11,916 bases of DNA from JAXDLH01 sp034666705 (GTDB taxonomy: Bacteria; Chloroflexota; UBA6077; SHYK01), in NCBI GenBank assembly GCA_034666705.1, contig JAXDLH010000290.1, forward strand, positions 1 through 11,916, read 5' to 3'. Under the pieces are notes generated by a model. That model ran no database searches and was not told the DNA's origin. It saw only the letters and a program-made list of their open reading frames with translations. Both the position numbers and the translations under genes were made by a program. Below are positions 1-5,938 of the stretch, one piece after another. The stretch's first letter is position 1. Every line of letters begins with the position of its first letter.

Positions 1-56
1 GCCCTGAGGCTCTCGAAGGGCCCGCCCTTGAGTCCGCCCATCGAGAGCCTCAGGGC
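1..56. repeat. Perfect 16-bp inverted repeat, REP-like palindrome
   Basis: GCCCTGAGGCTCTCGA at 1-16 is exactly reverse-complementary to 41-56, with a 24-nt spacer. A second small hairpin is nested inside (AAGGGC 16-21 with GCCCTT 24-29). The arms resemble the CCTTCGAGA...CTCAGGGCGAACGG type of interspersed palindrome seen between genes in many GC-rich genomes; that family link is from memory and not checked here. It may continue left of the window. It could act as a terminator for an upstream gene, but no T-run follows. Confidence 0.6.
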
Positions 57-128
57 GAACGGGCGGGGCAAAACGGCGGCCGCGATTCCGGCCCGCACCG
101 CCGCCTCCCGAGTGCGGCGACCCTCCAC

Positions 129-821
129 GTGCTCAAGCCGCTGCTGTTCCTCGCCTTTGCTGCCTACTTCGGCTGGATGGTGCTCAGCGGTAACCTGGGC
201 AACTACGTCGGCGCGCGCTCGACCTGGCTGGCCGTGCTCGCCGCGCTCCTGTTCCTCATGCTCGGCCTGGGCAGCCTGCGCCGCCCGGCCCACGTTCATC
301 TGCATCTCGATCACGTCCATCCCACGGCGAGTTGGCTCGTGATCGGCATCGTCGCGGTCCCGCTCGCGCTCGGCGTGCTCGTGCCTTCGCAGCCGCTTGG
401 CGCCGCCGCCGTGACGGGCGACATGATCCCCACCCTCGCCAACGATCAGCGGGCGAGCGCGGCCGGCAGCTCGGCCACCTGGACAGTGGTCGATTGGCTG
501 CGCCTCTTCTACTATGGCGGCGCGCCGGACCGGCTGAACGGGCGCGAGGCGGACGTCGTGGGCTTCGTCTACCGCAAACCGGACGACCCGGCCGGCAGCT
601 TCACCGCTGCCCGCTTCCTGATGAGCTGCTGCAGCGCCGATGCGTACGCGATCGGGCTGCCCGTCGTGTGGGACGGCGCGGATGCGGAGCCAGTAGATAC
701 GTGGGTTCGGATCCACGGCACGATCCGCGTCGAGGAGTACAAGGGCAACGCCCTGCCCGTGTTGCACGCGACGACGGTCGACGACACCATCCCGAAGCCC
801 AGGGACCCCTACGTTTACTAA
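129..821 (+). CDS. TIGR03943/DUF1980 family membrane protein (YcgQ-like putative permease subunit)
   Basis: This 230-residue protein has three hydrophobic segments (about 4-20, 33-50 and 69-88), then a soluble C-terminal domain. A His-rich loop, HVHLHLDHVHP (55-65), lies between segments 2 and 3. The C-terminal domain carries FLMSCCSADAYAIGLPV (163-179, Cys167-Cys168), matching the conserved (S/T)CCxAD motif of TIGR03943/COG3689 proteins, and ends with a beta-rich, OB-like stretch typical of the family. Family members usually sit beside a COG0701 (YcgR-type) permease, which would be off the left edge. The biochemical role is unsettled; His and Cys residues suggest metal handling, which is inference. 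The start is GTG at 129, chosen because it directly precedes the first membrane segment. The ribosome site is weak and the frame is open to the window start, so a longer product is possible. Confidence 0.87.
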   Translation: MLKPLLFLAFAAYFGWMVLSGNLGNYVGARSTWLAVLAALLFLMLGLGSLRRPAHVHLHLDHVHPTASWLVIGIVAVPLALGVLVPSQPLGAAAVTGDMIPTLANDQRASAAGSSATWTVVDWLRLFYYGGAPDRLNGREADVVGFVYRKPDDPAGSFTAARFLMSCCSADAYAIGLPVVWDGADAEPVDTWVRIHGTIRVEEYKGNALPVLHATTVDDTIPKPRDPYVY

Positions 822-835
822 ACCAAAGCCAAGGT

Positions 836-852
836 GAAACCCGCAGGGTTTC
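836..852 (+). terminator. Small perfect hairpin just after the YcgQ-like gene
   Basis: GAAACCC (836-842), a 3-nt loop, and GGGTTTC (846-852) form a perfect 7-bp stem starting 14 nt after the stop codon at 821. No T-run follows, so it is at best a weak terminator or a 3'-end stabiliser. Position and perfect pairing are the only support. Confidence 0.35.
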
Positions 853-900
853 GTGCGTGGGGAATGCAGTCTTCACTTTGGACTTACTTTAGGGTATGGG

Positions 901-1044
901 AGGCTCTCACCTCCCGGCTTGGGGAGGGTCTTACCCCCCGCCCGGGGACGGCTCTCAGGCCCGACCGGGGTGCGGCCCTCTCGCCCGGCGTGGGGACAGC
1001 CCCTACCTCCGGCCCGGGGACGGCCCTCTCCCCCCGCCCCCCTC
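901..1044 (+). repeat. Left array: six tandem copies of a degenerate 24-bp unit
   Basis: Units start at 901, 925, 949, 973, 997 and 1021, each exactly 24 bp. Each begins near (C/A)GGC(C/T)CTC and most end near CCGGGGA or CGTGGGGA. Units are degenerate but keep register without indels. The same unit recurs in reverse orientation at 1232-1363. An imperfect hairpin (CTCCCG 1044-1049 with CGGGAG 1054-1059, extended by flanking C and G runs) adjoins the array. Because 24 bp is eight codons, the array stays open and encodes octapeptide-like repeats in spurious reading frames. I treat it as non-coding. Confidence 0.75.
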
Positions 1045-1125
1045 TCCCGTGTTCGGGAGGAGGGGAGGTGCGCCGGCCGTGTTCTCTCCGCTTCCCCAAA
1101 TTGGGGCAGGGGAGCCAAGGAGCAG

Positions 1126-1202
1126 GTCATCCTGAAGCCGCAGCCGAAGGATCCGTGTCTCCTTGGTCATGGTTGCGGATCCTTCGCTCCGCACAGGATG
1201 AC
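1126..1202. repeat. REP-like stem-loop at the centre of the composite palindrome
   Basis: GTCATCCTG (1126-1134) is the exact reverse complement of CAGGATGAC (1194-1202). Inside, CGAAGGATCCG (1145-1155) pairs exactly with CGGATCCTTCG (1176-1186), leaving a 20-nt loop. The core resembles the GTCATCCTGAGC...GAAGGATC interspersed palindrome I associate with Chloroflexota and some other phyla; this is recollection, not a search. It is flanked on both sides by CCCCAA-A-TTGGGG palindromes (1094-1106 and 1221-1233), making the whole region a nested symmetric structure. Confidence 0.75.
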
Positions 1203-1231
1203 AGTGAGGTCGCCCCCCTCCCCCAAATTGG

Positions 1232-1363
1232 GGAAGGGATCGGGGGAGAGGGCCGTCCCCACGCCGGGGGAGAGGGCCGCGCCCCGACCGAGGGGCCGCG
1301 CCCGGGCCAAGCGGAGAGGGCCGCACCCGGGTCGGGGGAGAGGGCCGTCCGTGGATCGTGGGG
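1232..1363 (-). repeat. Right array: the same 24-bp unit in inverted orientation
   Basis: Units ending in GAGGGCCG or GGGGCCG close at 1255, 1279, 1298, 1323 and 1347, with lengths 24, 24, 19, 25 and 24, followed by a decayed partial copy. The 1256-1279 unit is the reverse complement of the left-array unit 973-996 with one mismatch in 24. The 19- and 25-bp units break the triplet frame, arguing that conservation is at DNA or RNA level and not protein level. With the left array this spans the only gene-free stretch over 300 bases (822-1385). Confidence 0.72.
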
Positions 1364-1385
1364 TAGGAACCGCCGTCCTCGCCGC

Positions 1386-2777
1386 ATGGATATGACAGTA
1401 GGCGCCGTAGTGCTCCTGCTGCTTCTCGCGGCCGTCGGCACAGTGCTGGCCGGGGACCACGTCGGGGTCCAGCTCGTGCGCACGAGCCCGAGCAGCACGG
1501 CCCACCGCTTCGCCACCATCTCCATTCAGTTCGCCGAGGAGATGAATCGCGACAGCGTGGCACCGCGATTGCACGTCGCGCCGGCCGTCGACGGTCAGCT
1601 CAGTTGGAGTGGCCCGACGCTGACCTTCAAGCCCGCCCAGCCGCTGCAGCCCGGCGCGACGTATGCGGTCACCCTCGACGCGGGCGCTACGAGTGCGAGC
1701 GGCCGCGCGGTGCTCGATGCGCATCATTTCAGCTTTACGGTCGTCGGGCTGCGGCTCGCCTACCTCGCGCCGGAGGATGCCGACGTCAAGAACGTCTGGC
1801 TCGCCGATCCGGCCGATCCTGCATCCGCCCTGGAGCTCACCCACAGCGCGAGCGGTGCAGTGGCGTTCGACGTGAGCCCGGACGGCACGCAGCTCGTCTA
1901 TGCCGAGCGACAGGGCCAGGGAGCCCAGACGGACCTGGTCCTGCGCGATCTGGACAGCGGCCTCGAGCGGCGCCTGACCAACTGTGGCGACGGCGCCTGC
2001 ACGAACCCAGTCTGGAGCCCAGACGGCAGCCGCGTCGCCTACGAGCGGCTCGTCAGCAGTGCGAGCAGCGTGCCCGGCGTGCCGCGCAACGCGACCCGCG
2101 TCTGGCTCGTCGACCCCAATGCTTCGCCGCCCACCTCGCAACCCATCCTGGCAGATTCGGAGATCCCGCCAAACTACCGTCCGCGCTGGTCGCCCGACGG
2201 CAACCGCATCGCCGTGACCCAACTGCCAACCCTCGCCAGCCGCGACGCCGGCGTCCGCGTCCTGAGCATCGCCGACGGCAGCTCGCAGTTCTTCCCCACG
2301 ACGTATGGCGCGGCGGGTGCCTTTACCCCGGATAGCCTCGGCTTCGTCTACCCGGCGCTCGCAGTGCAAGGCGACGGTCTGCAGCCAATCCTCCGCCGCG
2401 GCGACGTGACGACGGGCGACGTCCGCGACCTGCCAGTCCCCCGGGCGCCGATCGACGACGGCCCGCTGACCTGGACCCCGGACGGCCGGCTCCTCATCGC
2501 ACGCAAATACCTCGGAGGTCGGCCGGCGCTCGGCCACCAGCTCGACCTGTTCGACGTGGCCACCGGCGCGCTCACGCCGTATCTCGAAGACCCGGCCTAC
2601 GACGCAGCCGTGCTCCGCTGGGCCTCTGGCGGCGAGCAGGAGAGCAGTCGGCTGCTCATCGAGCGCTCACGCGTCGGCACCGGTGGGGCCGGAGCCGAGC
2701 TGTGGCTCTACGATCCGGCCACCGATGCCCTCACCCACCTGCTGGACGGCGGCTTCCAACCCCGCTGGGTGCCGTAG
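1386..2777 (+). CDS. Membrane-anchored Ig-like (Big_5) plus PD40 beta-propeller protein
   Basis: The 463-residue protein has one N-terminal hydrophobic segment (about 5-22), which serves as signal-anchor or signal peptide. A domain at 33-120 resembles the bacterial Ig-like Big_5/SbsA fold (IQFAEEMN, then LQPGATYAVTL and FSFTV). From about 122 to the C-terminus is a TolB-type PD40 beta-propeller, with blade motifs VSPDG (163-167), WSPDG (210-214 and 268-272) and WTPDG (363-367), a degenerate TPDS (314-317), and a closing PRWVP. No catalytic motif is seen, so an extracytoplasmic binding or scaffolding role is inferred. The start is ATG 1386, with ATG 1392 as an alternative; no good ribosome site is visible. 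The frame stays open back to GTG 834, but that would translate the 24-bp repeat array, so an N-terminal extension is unlikely. Confidence 0.8.
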   Translation: MDMTVGAVVLLLLLAAVGTVLAGDHVGVQLVRTSPSSTAHRFATISIQFAEEMNRDSVAPRLHVAPAVDGQLSWSGPTLTFKPAQPLQPGATYAVTLDAGATSASGRAVLDAHHFSFTVVGLRLAYLAPEDADVKNVWLADPADPASALELTHSASGAVAFDVSPDGTQLVYAERQGQGAQTDLVLRDLDSGLERRLTNCGDGACTNPVWSPDGSRVAYERLVSSASSVPGVPRNATRVWLVDPNASPPTSQPILADSEIPPNYRPRWSPDGNRIAVTQLPTLASRDAGVRVLSIADGSSQFFPTTYGAAGAFTPDSLGFVYPALAVQGDGLQPILRRGDVTTGDVRDLPVPRAPIDDGPLTWTPDGRLLIARKYLGGRPALGHQLDLFDVATGALTPYLEDPAYDAAVLRWASGGEQESSRLLIERSRVGTGGAGAELWLYDPATDALTHLLDGGFQPRWVP

Positions 2778-2840
2778 TACCGGGGAAGGGGCCGGCACGG
2801 CTTTCTCCTCGGAAGGCCCTTCTCCACCACGAGACGGTCC

Positions 2841-3248
2841 CTAACCCCCTATTGATTGGTAGATGCCGAAGCTGTTGCCATCCGGGTCGACGAGCGTGGC
2901 CCACCAGCCCCACGGCTGTTGCGCGGGCGGATCGCGGAACTCCGCACCTTTCGCGCTCAGCTCCTCGTACGTCTTTTGAATGTCGTCGGTCCCAAGCGTG
3001 ATGCCCGTGAAAATGCCGGTGCGCGCCTGCGCCTCCTCGAGCGAATCGGCGCCCGGCATCTCGCGGGTAGGCAGGTACAGCGTGAGCGCCGTCTGGCCAC
3101 CGGGCGGCACGACCTCGATCCAGCGCGGCTGCTCTGGGCCCATTGACACGTCCATCCGCTTCTCGAAGCCCAGCTTGTTCACGTAGAAGTCGACCGCGCG
3201 GTCCTGATCCGTGACGAATACGGTCGTGCTGTTGATGCCGGTGATCAT
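2841..3248 (-). CDS. VOC (glyoxalase/bleomycin-resistance fold) family protein
   Basis: This 135-residue single-domain protein has the two half-modules of the vicinal oxygen chelate superfamily: VFVTDQDRAVDFYVNKLGFE near the N-terminus and DPDGNSFGIYQ at the C-terminus. The family includes glyoxalase I, extradiol dioxygenases and drug-binding resistance proteins; this small member could be any of these or uncharacterised. The usual first metal-ligand His is replaced in TTVFV, so metal dependence is doubtful. The start is ATG 3248, supported by GGAGGG (3262-3257) about 8 nt upstream. A longer frame to 3356 would read through the operator and promoter region and has no better site. It is convergent with the propeller gene and divergent from the ABC operon. 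An SOS-like palindrome lies about 75 nt upstream. Confidence 0.85.
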   Translation of the reverse strand: MITGINSTTVFVTDQDRAVDFYVNKLGFEKRMDVSMGPEQPRWIEVVPPGGQTALTLYLPTREMPGADSLEEAQARTGIFTGITLGTDDIQKTYEELSAKGAEFRDPPAQQPWGWWATLVDPDGNSFGIYQSIGG

Positions 3249-3315
3249 GCGGGAGTCCCTCCAATGGCGCACGGCGTCGGCGGCTGCGACCGAACCGGTG
3301 TCCGGCCACAACTCA

Positions 3316-3321
3316 ATTGTA
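3316..3321 (-). promoter_or_regulatory. Putative -10 box of the VOC gene
   Basis: TACAAT on the minus strand, about 68 nt upstream of ATG 3248. No good -35 hexamer lies 16-18 nt further upstream (CAGCAC or AGCACT only), so the promoter is weak or activator-dependent. It touches the palindromic operator at 3322-3335. Confidence 0.4.
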
Positions 3322-3335
3322 CGAACGTGCGTTCG
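3322..3335. promoter_or_regulatory. SOS-box-like palindrome (CGAAC-N4-GTTCG)
   Basis: CGAACGTGCGTTCG is a perfect palindrome that fits the Gram-positive LexA/DinR consensus CGAACRNRYGTTYG. With its flanks it differs from the mycobacterial form TCGAAC-N4-GTTCGA at one outer base. It sits immediately upstream of the putative -10 of the VOC gene, where a bound repressor would block transcription. It is about 136 nt from the ABC start, so the VOC gene is the likelier target. No lexA or other SOS gene is in the window. A TetR-type regulator could also use such a site. Confidence 0.5.
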
Positions 3336-3438
3336 ATAGTGCTGGGGCTCCGGCATCGCAACCCCGTCACAGCCGCGAGCTCGCCGGTCCGGGGCTGGCT
3401 TGCACTCGGCGACGCCTCGCAGGCACGTGGAATACGGC

Positions 3439-3444
3439 TATGAT
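3439..3444 (+). promoter_or_regulatory. Putative -10 box of the ABC operon
   Basis: TATGAT lies 26 nt upstream of the GTG start at 3471 and is a good -10 match. No convincing -35 lies 16-18 nt upstream (CTCGCA at 3416-3421). It would give a leader of about 20 nt, just enough for the GGGGAGG ribosome site at 3456-3462. Confidence 0.35.
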
Positions 3445-3470
3445 GCGCGCAGAGCGGGGAGGCGCACCGC

Positions 3471-4208
3471 GTGGCGATGGTGAGCATCCAGGCCGTCAAC
3501 AAGTGGTTCGGCTCAGTCCAGGTGCTCGACGACGTCAGTCTCGAGGTTGAGACCGGCGCGGTCGTCGTGATCGCGGGACCCAGCGGCGCCGGCAAGTCGA
3601 CCCTCATCCGCTGCGTGAACCGCCTGGAGACGATCCAGTCCGGCCAGATCGTCGTCGACGGCGTATCGGTTCACGACGGCGCCACGGACGTGAACCGCCT
3701 GCGCCAGCAGATCGGCATGGTGTTCCAGCAGTTCAACCTCTTCCCACACCTCACGGCGCTGGGCAACATCACCCTCGCGCCGATGCGGGTCAAGGGGATG
3801 CCCCGGGCTGAGGCGGAGCGGCTCGGCCGCGAGTTGCTCGCCCGCGTGGGGATCCCGGACAAAGGTGATGCCTATCCGGCGCAGCTCTCCGGCGGTCAAC
3901 AGCAGCGGGTGGCCATCGCCCGTGCCCTCGCCATGCATCCCAAGGTCATGCTGTTCGACGAGCCCACCTCGGCGCTCGATCCGGAGATGATCCAGGAAGT
4001 ACTGGACGTGATGACCGAGCTCGCACGCGATGATAAGATGACCATGCTATGCGTGACCCACGAGATGGGTTTTGCCCGCCAGGTTGCCAGCAACATCGTG
4101 TTCATGGACCAGGGGGCGATTGTGGAGCAGGGCCCACCGGCTGAATTCTTCACGAACCCGAAGGAGGATCGCACTCGCGCATTTCTTGGCAAGATCCTGA
4201 CCCACTAG
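3471..4208 (+). CDS. gluA: Polar amino acid ABC transporter ATP-binding protein (GluA/GlnQ type)
   Basis: This 245-residue ATPase energises amino acid import at the inner face of the membrane. All motifs are intact: Walker A GPSGAGKS (36-43), Q-loop VFQQ (84-87), signature LSGGQ (139-143), Walker B LFDEP (161-165, Glu164 catalytic), D-loop SALD (167-170) and switch His197. EMIQEVLDVM and ATDVNRLRQQIGMVFQQFNLFPH-type segments are typical of the GlnQ/HisP subfamily. The start is GTG 3471, with GGGGAGG at 3456-3462 ideally spaced; ATG 3477 is too far. It is the first gene of an ATPase, binding protein, permease, permease operon, the order of corynebacterial gluABCD. The glutamate assignment rests mainly on the binding protein and is inference; glutamine or aspartate are alternatives. 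Confidence 0.93.
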   Translation: MAMVSIQAVNKWFGSVQVLDDVSLEVETGAVVVIAGPSGAGKSTLIRCVNRLETIQSGQIVVDGVSVHDGATDVNRLRQQIGMVFQQFNLFPHLTALGNITLAPMRVKGMPRAEAERLGRELLARVGIPDKGDAYPAQLSGGQQQRVAIARALAMHPKVMLFDEPTSALDPEMIQEVLDVMTELARDDKMTMLCVTHEMGFARQVASNIVFMDQGAIVEQGPPAEFFTNPKEDRTRAFLGKILTH

Positions 4209-4257
4209 GCGGTCCAGATTGGCTCGGATGGCCCTGGGCGCAGATTCAGGAGTAATG

Positions 4258-5136
4258 ATGCGAAGGCGACTACTCGTTTTGCTCGCGGTCAGCCTCGTGG
4301 CGTGCGCGGCGTGCGCGCCGCCGACAGGCTCATCCTCCGGGGGCGTGGCCCAAGCGCCCGCTGGCACCGGCCTGCGCAAGGTGCAGGATCGGGGCAAGCT
4401 CGTGATCGGCGTCAAGTACGACGTGCCGACCTTCGGCTACCTCAACCCCCGCAACAACCAGCTCGAGGGCTTCGACGTCGACCTCGGCAAGGCGATCGCC
4501 CGCGAGGTGCTGGGCAACGAGTCCAAGGCGGAGTTCGTGCAGGCCAAGTCGGCCGACCGCAACCCCTTCCTCGCCAGCGGACAGGCCGACCAGATCCTCT
4601 CCACTATGACCGCCAATGAGGAGCGCGCCCAGCAGATCGACTTCACCGATGCGTACTACATCGCCGGCCAATCGCTGCTGGTGAAGAAGGACTCGACCAT
4701 CACGGGCCTCAAGGATGTTGGCGGCAAAACGGTGTGCTCGGCCACCGGCTCGACCTCCGAGCAGAACATCCGCCAGAAGGCGCCGGCAGCCCAGTTGATC
4801 CTCTTCGATACTTACTCCGAGTGCCTCCAGGCGCTGGATACCAGCCGGGCTGAAGCGGTCAGCACCGACGACATCATCCTCATCGGTCTCGCGAAGGACG
4901 CCCCGGACAAGTACAAGGTCGTCGGCGGCCAGTTCACGATCGAGCCCTATGCGGGCGGCCTCGCCAAGGGCAACGCGGAGCTGCTGACGGCCATCGATGC
5001 CGCGATCCAGAAGGTCAAGGCTTCCGGCGAGTGGAAGAAGATCTACGAGAAGAACCTGCCCGGCGTGGCCGTTCCAAAAGATGTACCGCCGGTGGACTGG
5101 CGTGACGTCTATAAGATGACGCCGACCGGCGCGTAG
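4258..5136 (+). CDS. gluB: Glutamate/aspartate-type ABC substrate-binding lipoprotein
   Basis: This 292-residue SBP_bac_3 protein starts with a lipoprotein signal: Arg-rich N-terminus, a hydrophobic core, and lipobox LVAC with lipidated Cys16. A short Ser/Gly/Pro linker (21-38) follows, then the binding domain: KLVIGVKYDVPTFGY (48-61), GFDVDLGKAIA (71-81), the ADRNPFLASGQAD region (99-111) and IDFTDAYYIAGQSLLV (127-142). KTVCSATGSTSEQN (157-170) and YSEC (186-189) resemble GluB-type glutamate binding proteins; Cys160 and Cys189 could form a disulfide. The start is ATG 4258, 5 nt after AGGAG (4248-4252); ATG 4255 directly before it is only 2 nt away. It follows the ATPase by 49 nt and is presumably cotranscribed. 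A stem-loop lies in the long gap to the permeases. Confidence 0.92.
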   Translation: MRRRLLVLLAVSLVACAACAPPTGSSSGGVAQAPAGTGLRKVQDRGKLVIGVKYDVPTFGYLNPRNNQLEGFDVDLGKAIAREVLGNESKAEFVQAKSADRNPFLASGQADQILSTMTANEERAQQIDFTDAYYIAGQSLLVKKDSTITGLKDVGGKTVCSATGSTSEQNIRQKAPAAQLILFDTYSECLQALDTSRAEAVSTDDIILIGLAKDAPDKYKVVGGQFTIEPYAGGLAKGNAELLTAIDAAIQKVKASGEWKKIYEKNLPGVAVPKDVPPVDWRDVYKMTPTGA

Positions 5137-5181
5137 GCGGAGCGCACGGCGCGGAGCGGTTGCCAGCAATGGCCCTCAGTT

Positions 5182-5236
5182 GCCGCCCTGAAGCGCGGGC
5201 TTGGAGGTCTATCTCAGGCCGGCCCTTCAGGGCGGC
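5182..5236. repeat. 12-bp perfect inverted repeat between binding protein and permease genes
   Basis: GCCGCCCTGAAG (5182-5193) is the exact reverse complement of CTTCAGGGCGGC (5225-5236), with a 31-nt GC-rich loop that can pair further. It lies in the 154-nt gap between the binding protein stop (5136) and permease start (5291), whereas the two permease genes are only 3 nt apart. It could stabilise or partly terminate the upstream mRNA so that more binding protein than permease is made, as known for intercistronic stem-loops in malE-malF and similar operons. No T-run follows. It may equally be an interspersed repeat; CCCTGAAG...CTTCAGGG palindromes also occur at IS200/IS605-type ends. Confidence 0.65.
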
Positions 5237-5290
5237 GGCTCCGGATTCCAGAACTGGCGTCCTCCGGGCAATGACCGGCCGAGGAGCGCC

Positions 5291-5935
5291 GTGGATCTGA
5301 CGCTCCTCTGGCTGGGGCTGCTCGAGACGCTCAAGCTCTCCATCCTCTCCATCCTCATCAGCCTCGTGCTCGGCACGGTGATTGGCATCATGCGGGCGGC
5401 GCCGCTGCGCCCCGTGGCGGTGTTTGCGGAGGGGTACGTCGTCTTCTTCCGCAACATCCCGCTGCTCATCATTCTGTTCTTCATCCTCAACGGTCTGCCC
5501 GCCAGCCCGCTCGCGATCCGCCTCGGCTTCTTCGAGACGGGGCTCGTCGGCCTCGCGGTCTACACCGCAGCCTACGTCGCGGAGGTAGTGCGGGCTGGGC
5601 TGGAGTCGTTGAGCCGCGGACAACTGGAGGCGGCCCGCTCGCTCGGCATGAGCTGGGCGCTCACCATGCGCTACGTGCTGCTGCCCCAGGCGTTCGCGGC
5701 GATCATCCCGCCGCTCGGGTCCGTATTCGTCGCGCTCACGAAGAACACGGCGCTCGCCAGCACCGTCGCCGTGCCCGAGTTGCTCTACCAGTCGAAGATC
5801 GTGGAGGCGCGGACCTTCAATCCGAACGTGCTCCTCATCACCGGCCTGATGTACCTGATCATCACCATCCCGCTCGGCGTGCTCGTCAACCACCTCGAGG
5901 CGCGCTTCTCCGTCGCCCGGTTCGGGCAGCGCTGA
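5291..5935 (+). CDS. gluC: Amino acid ABC transporter permease, first subunit (GluC type)
   Basis: This 214-residue integral membrane protein of the HisM/GlnP family has about five membrane segments. FRNIPLLIILF (53-63) is the family's RNxPLL motif, and the cytoplasmic EAA loop EAARSLGMSWALTMRYVLLPQ occupies 113-133 and docks on the ATPase. The start is GTG 5291, preceded by GAGGAG at 5281-5286. The frame is open back to 5201, but that extension would translate the stem-loop and adds no family sequence. It pairs with the next gene as the transmembrane heterodimer. Confidence 0.9.
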   Translation: MDLTLLWLGLLETLKLSILSILISLVLGTVIGIMRAAPLRPVAVFAEGYVVFFRNIPLLIILFFILNGLPASPLAIRLGFFETGLVGLAVYTAAYVAEVVRAGLESLSRGQLEAARSLGMSWALTMRYVLLPQAFAAIIPPLGSVFVALTKNTALASTVAVPELLYQSKIVEARTFNPNVLLITGLMYLIITIPLGVLVNHLEARFSVARFGQR

Positions 5936-5938
5936 CGA

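Noticed and set aside
901..1363. CRISPR array
   Set aside because: The 24-bp units are directly adjacent with no unique spacers, the arms are inverted, and no cas gene is present.
1167..2537. Long minus-strand open frame of 456 codons opposite the propeller gene
   Set aside because: It is an antisense shadow of a GC-rich gene: no family motif, Arg/Ala/Gly-biased composition, and it runs into the repeat array. The plus strand has clear SPDG propeller motifs.
2784..2825. Possible bidirectional terminator between the propeller and VOC genes (GGAAGGGGCC with GGCCCTTCTCC)
   Set aside because: The stem needs a bulged G, the loop is 21 nt and there is no T-run on either strand.
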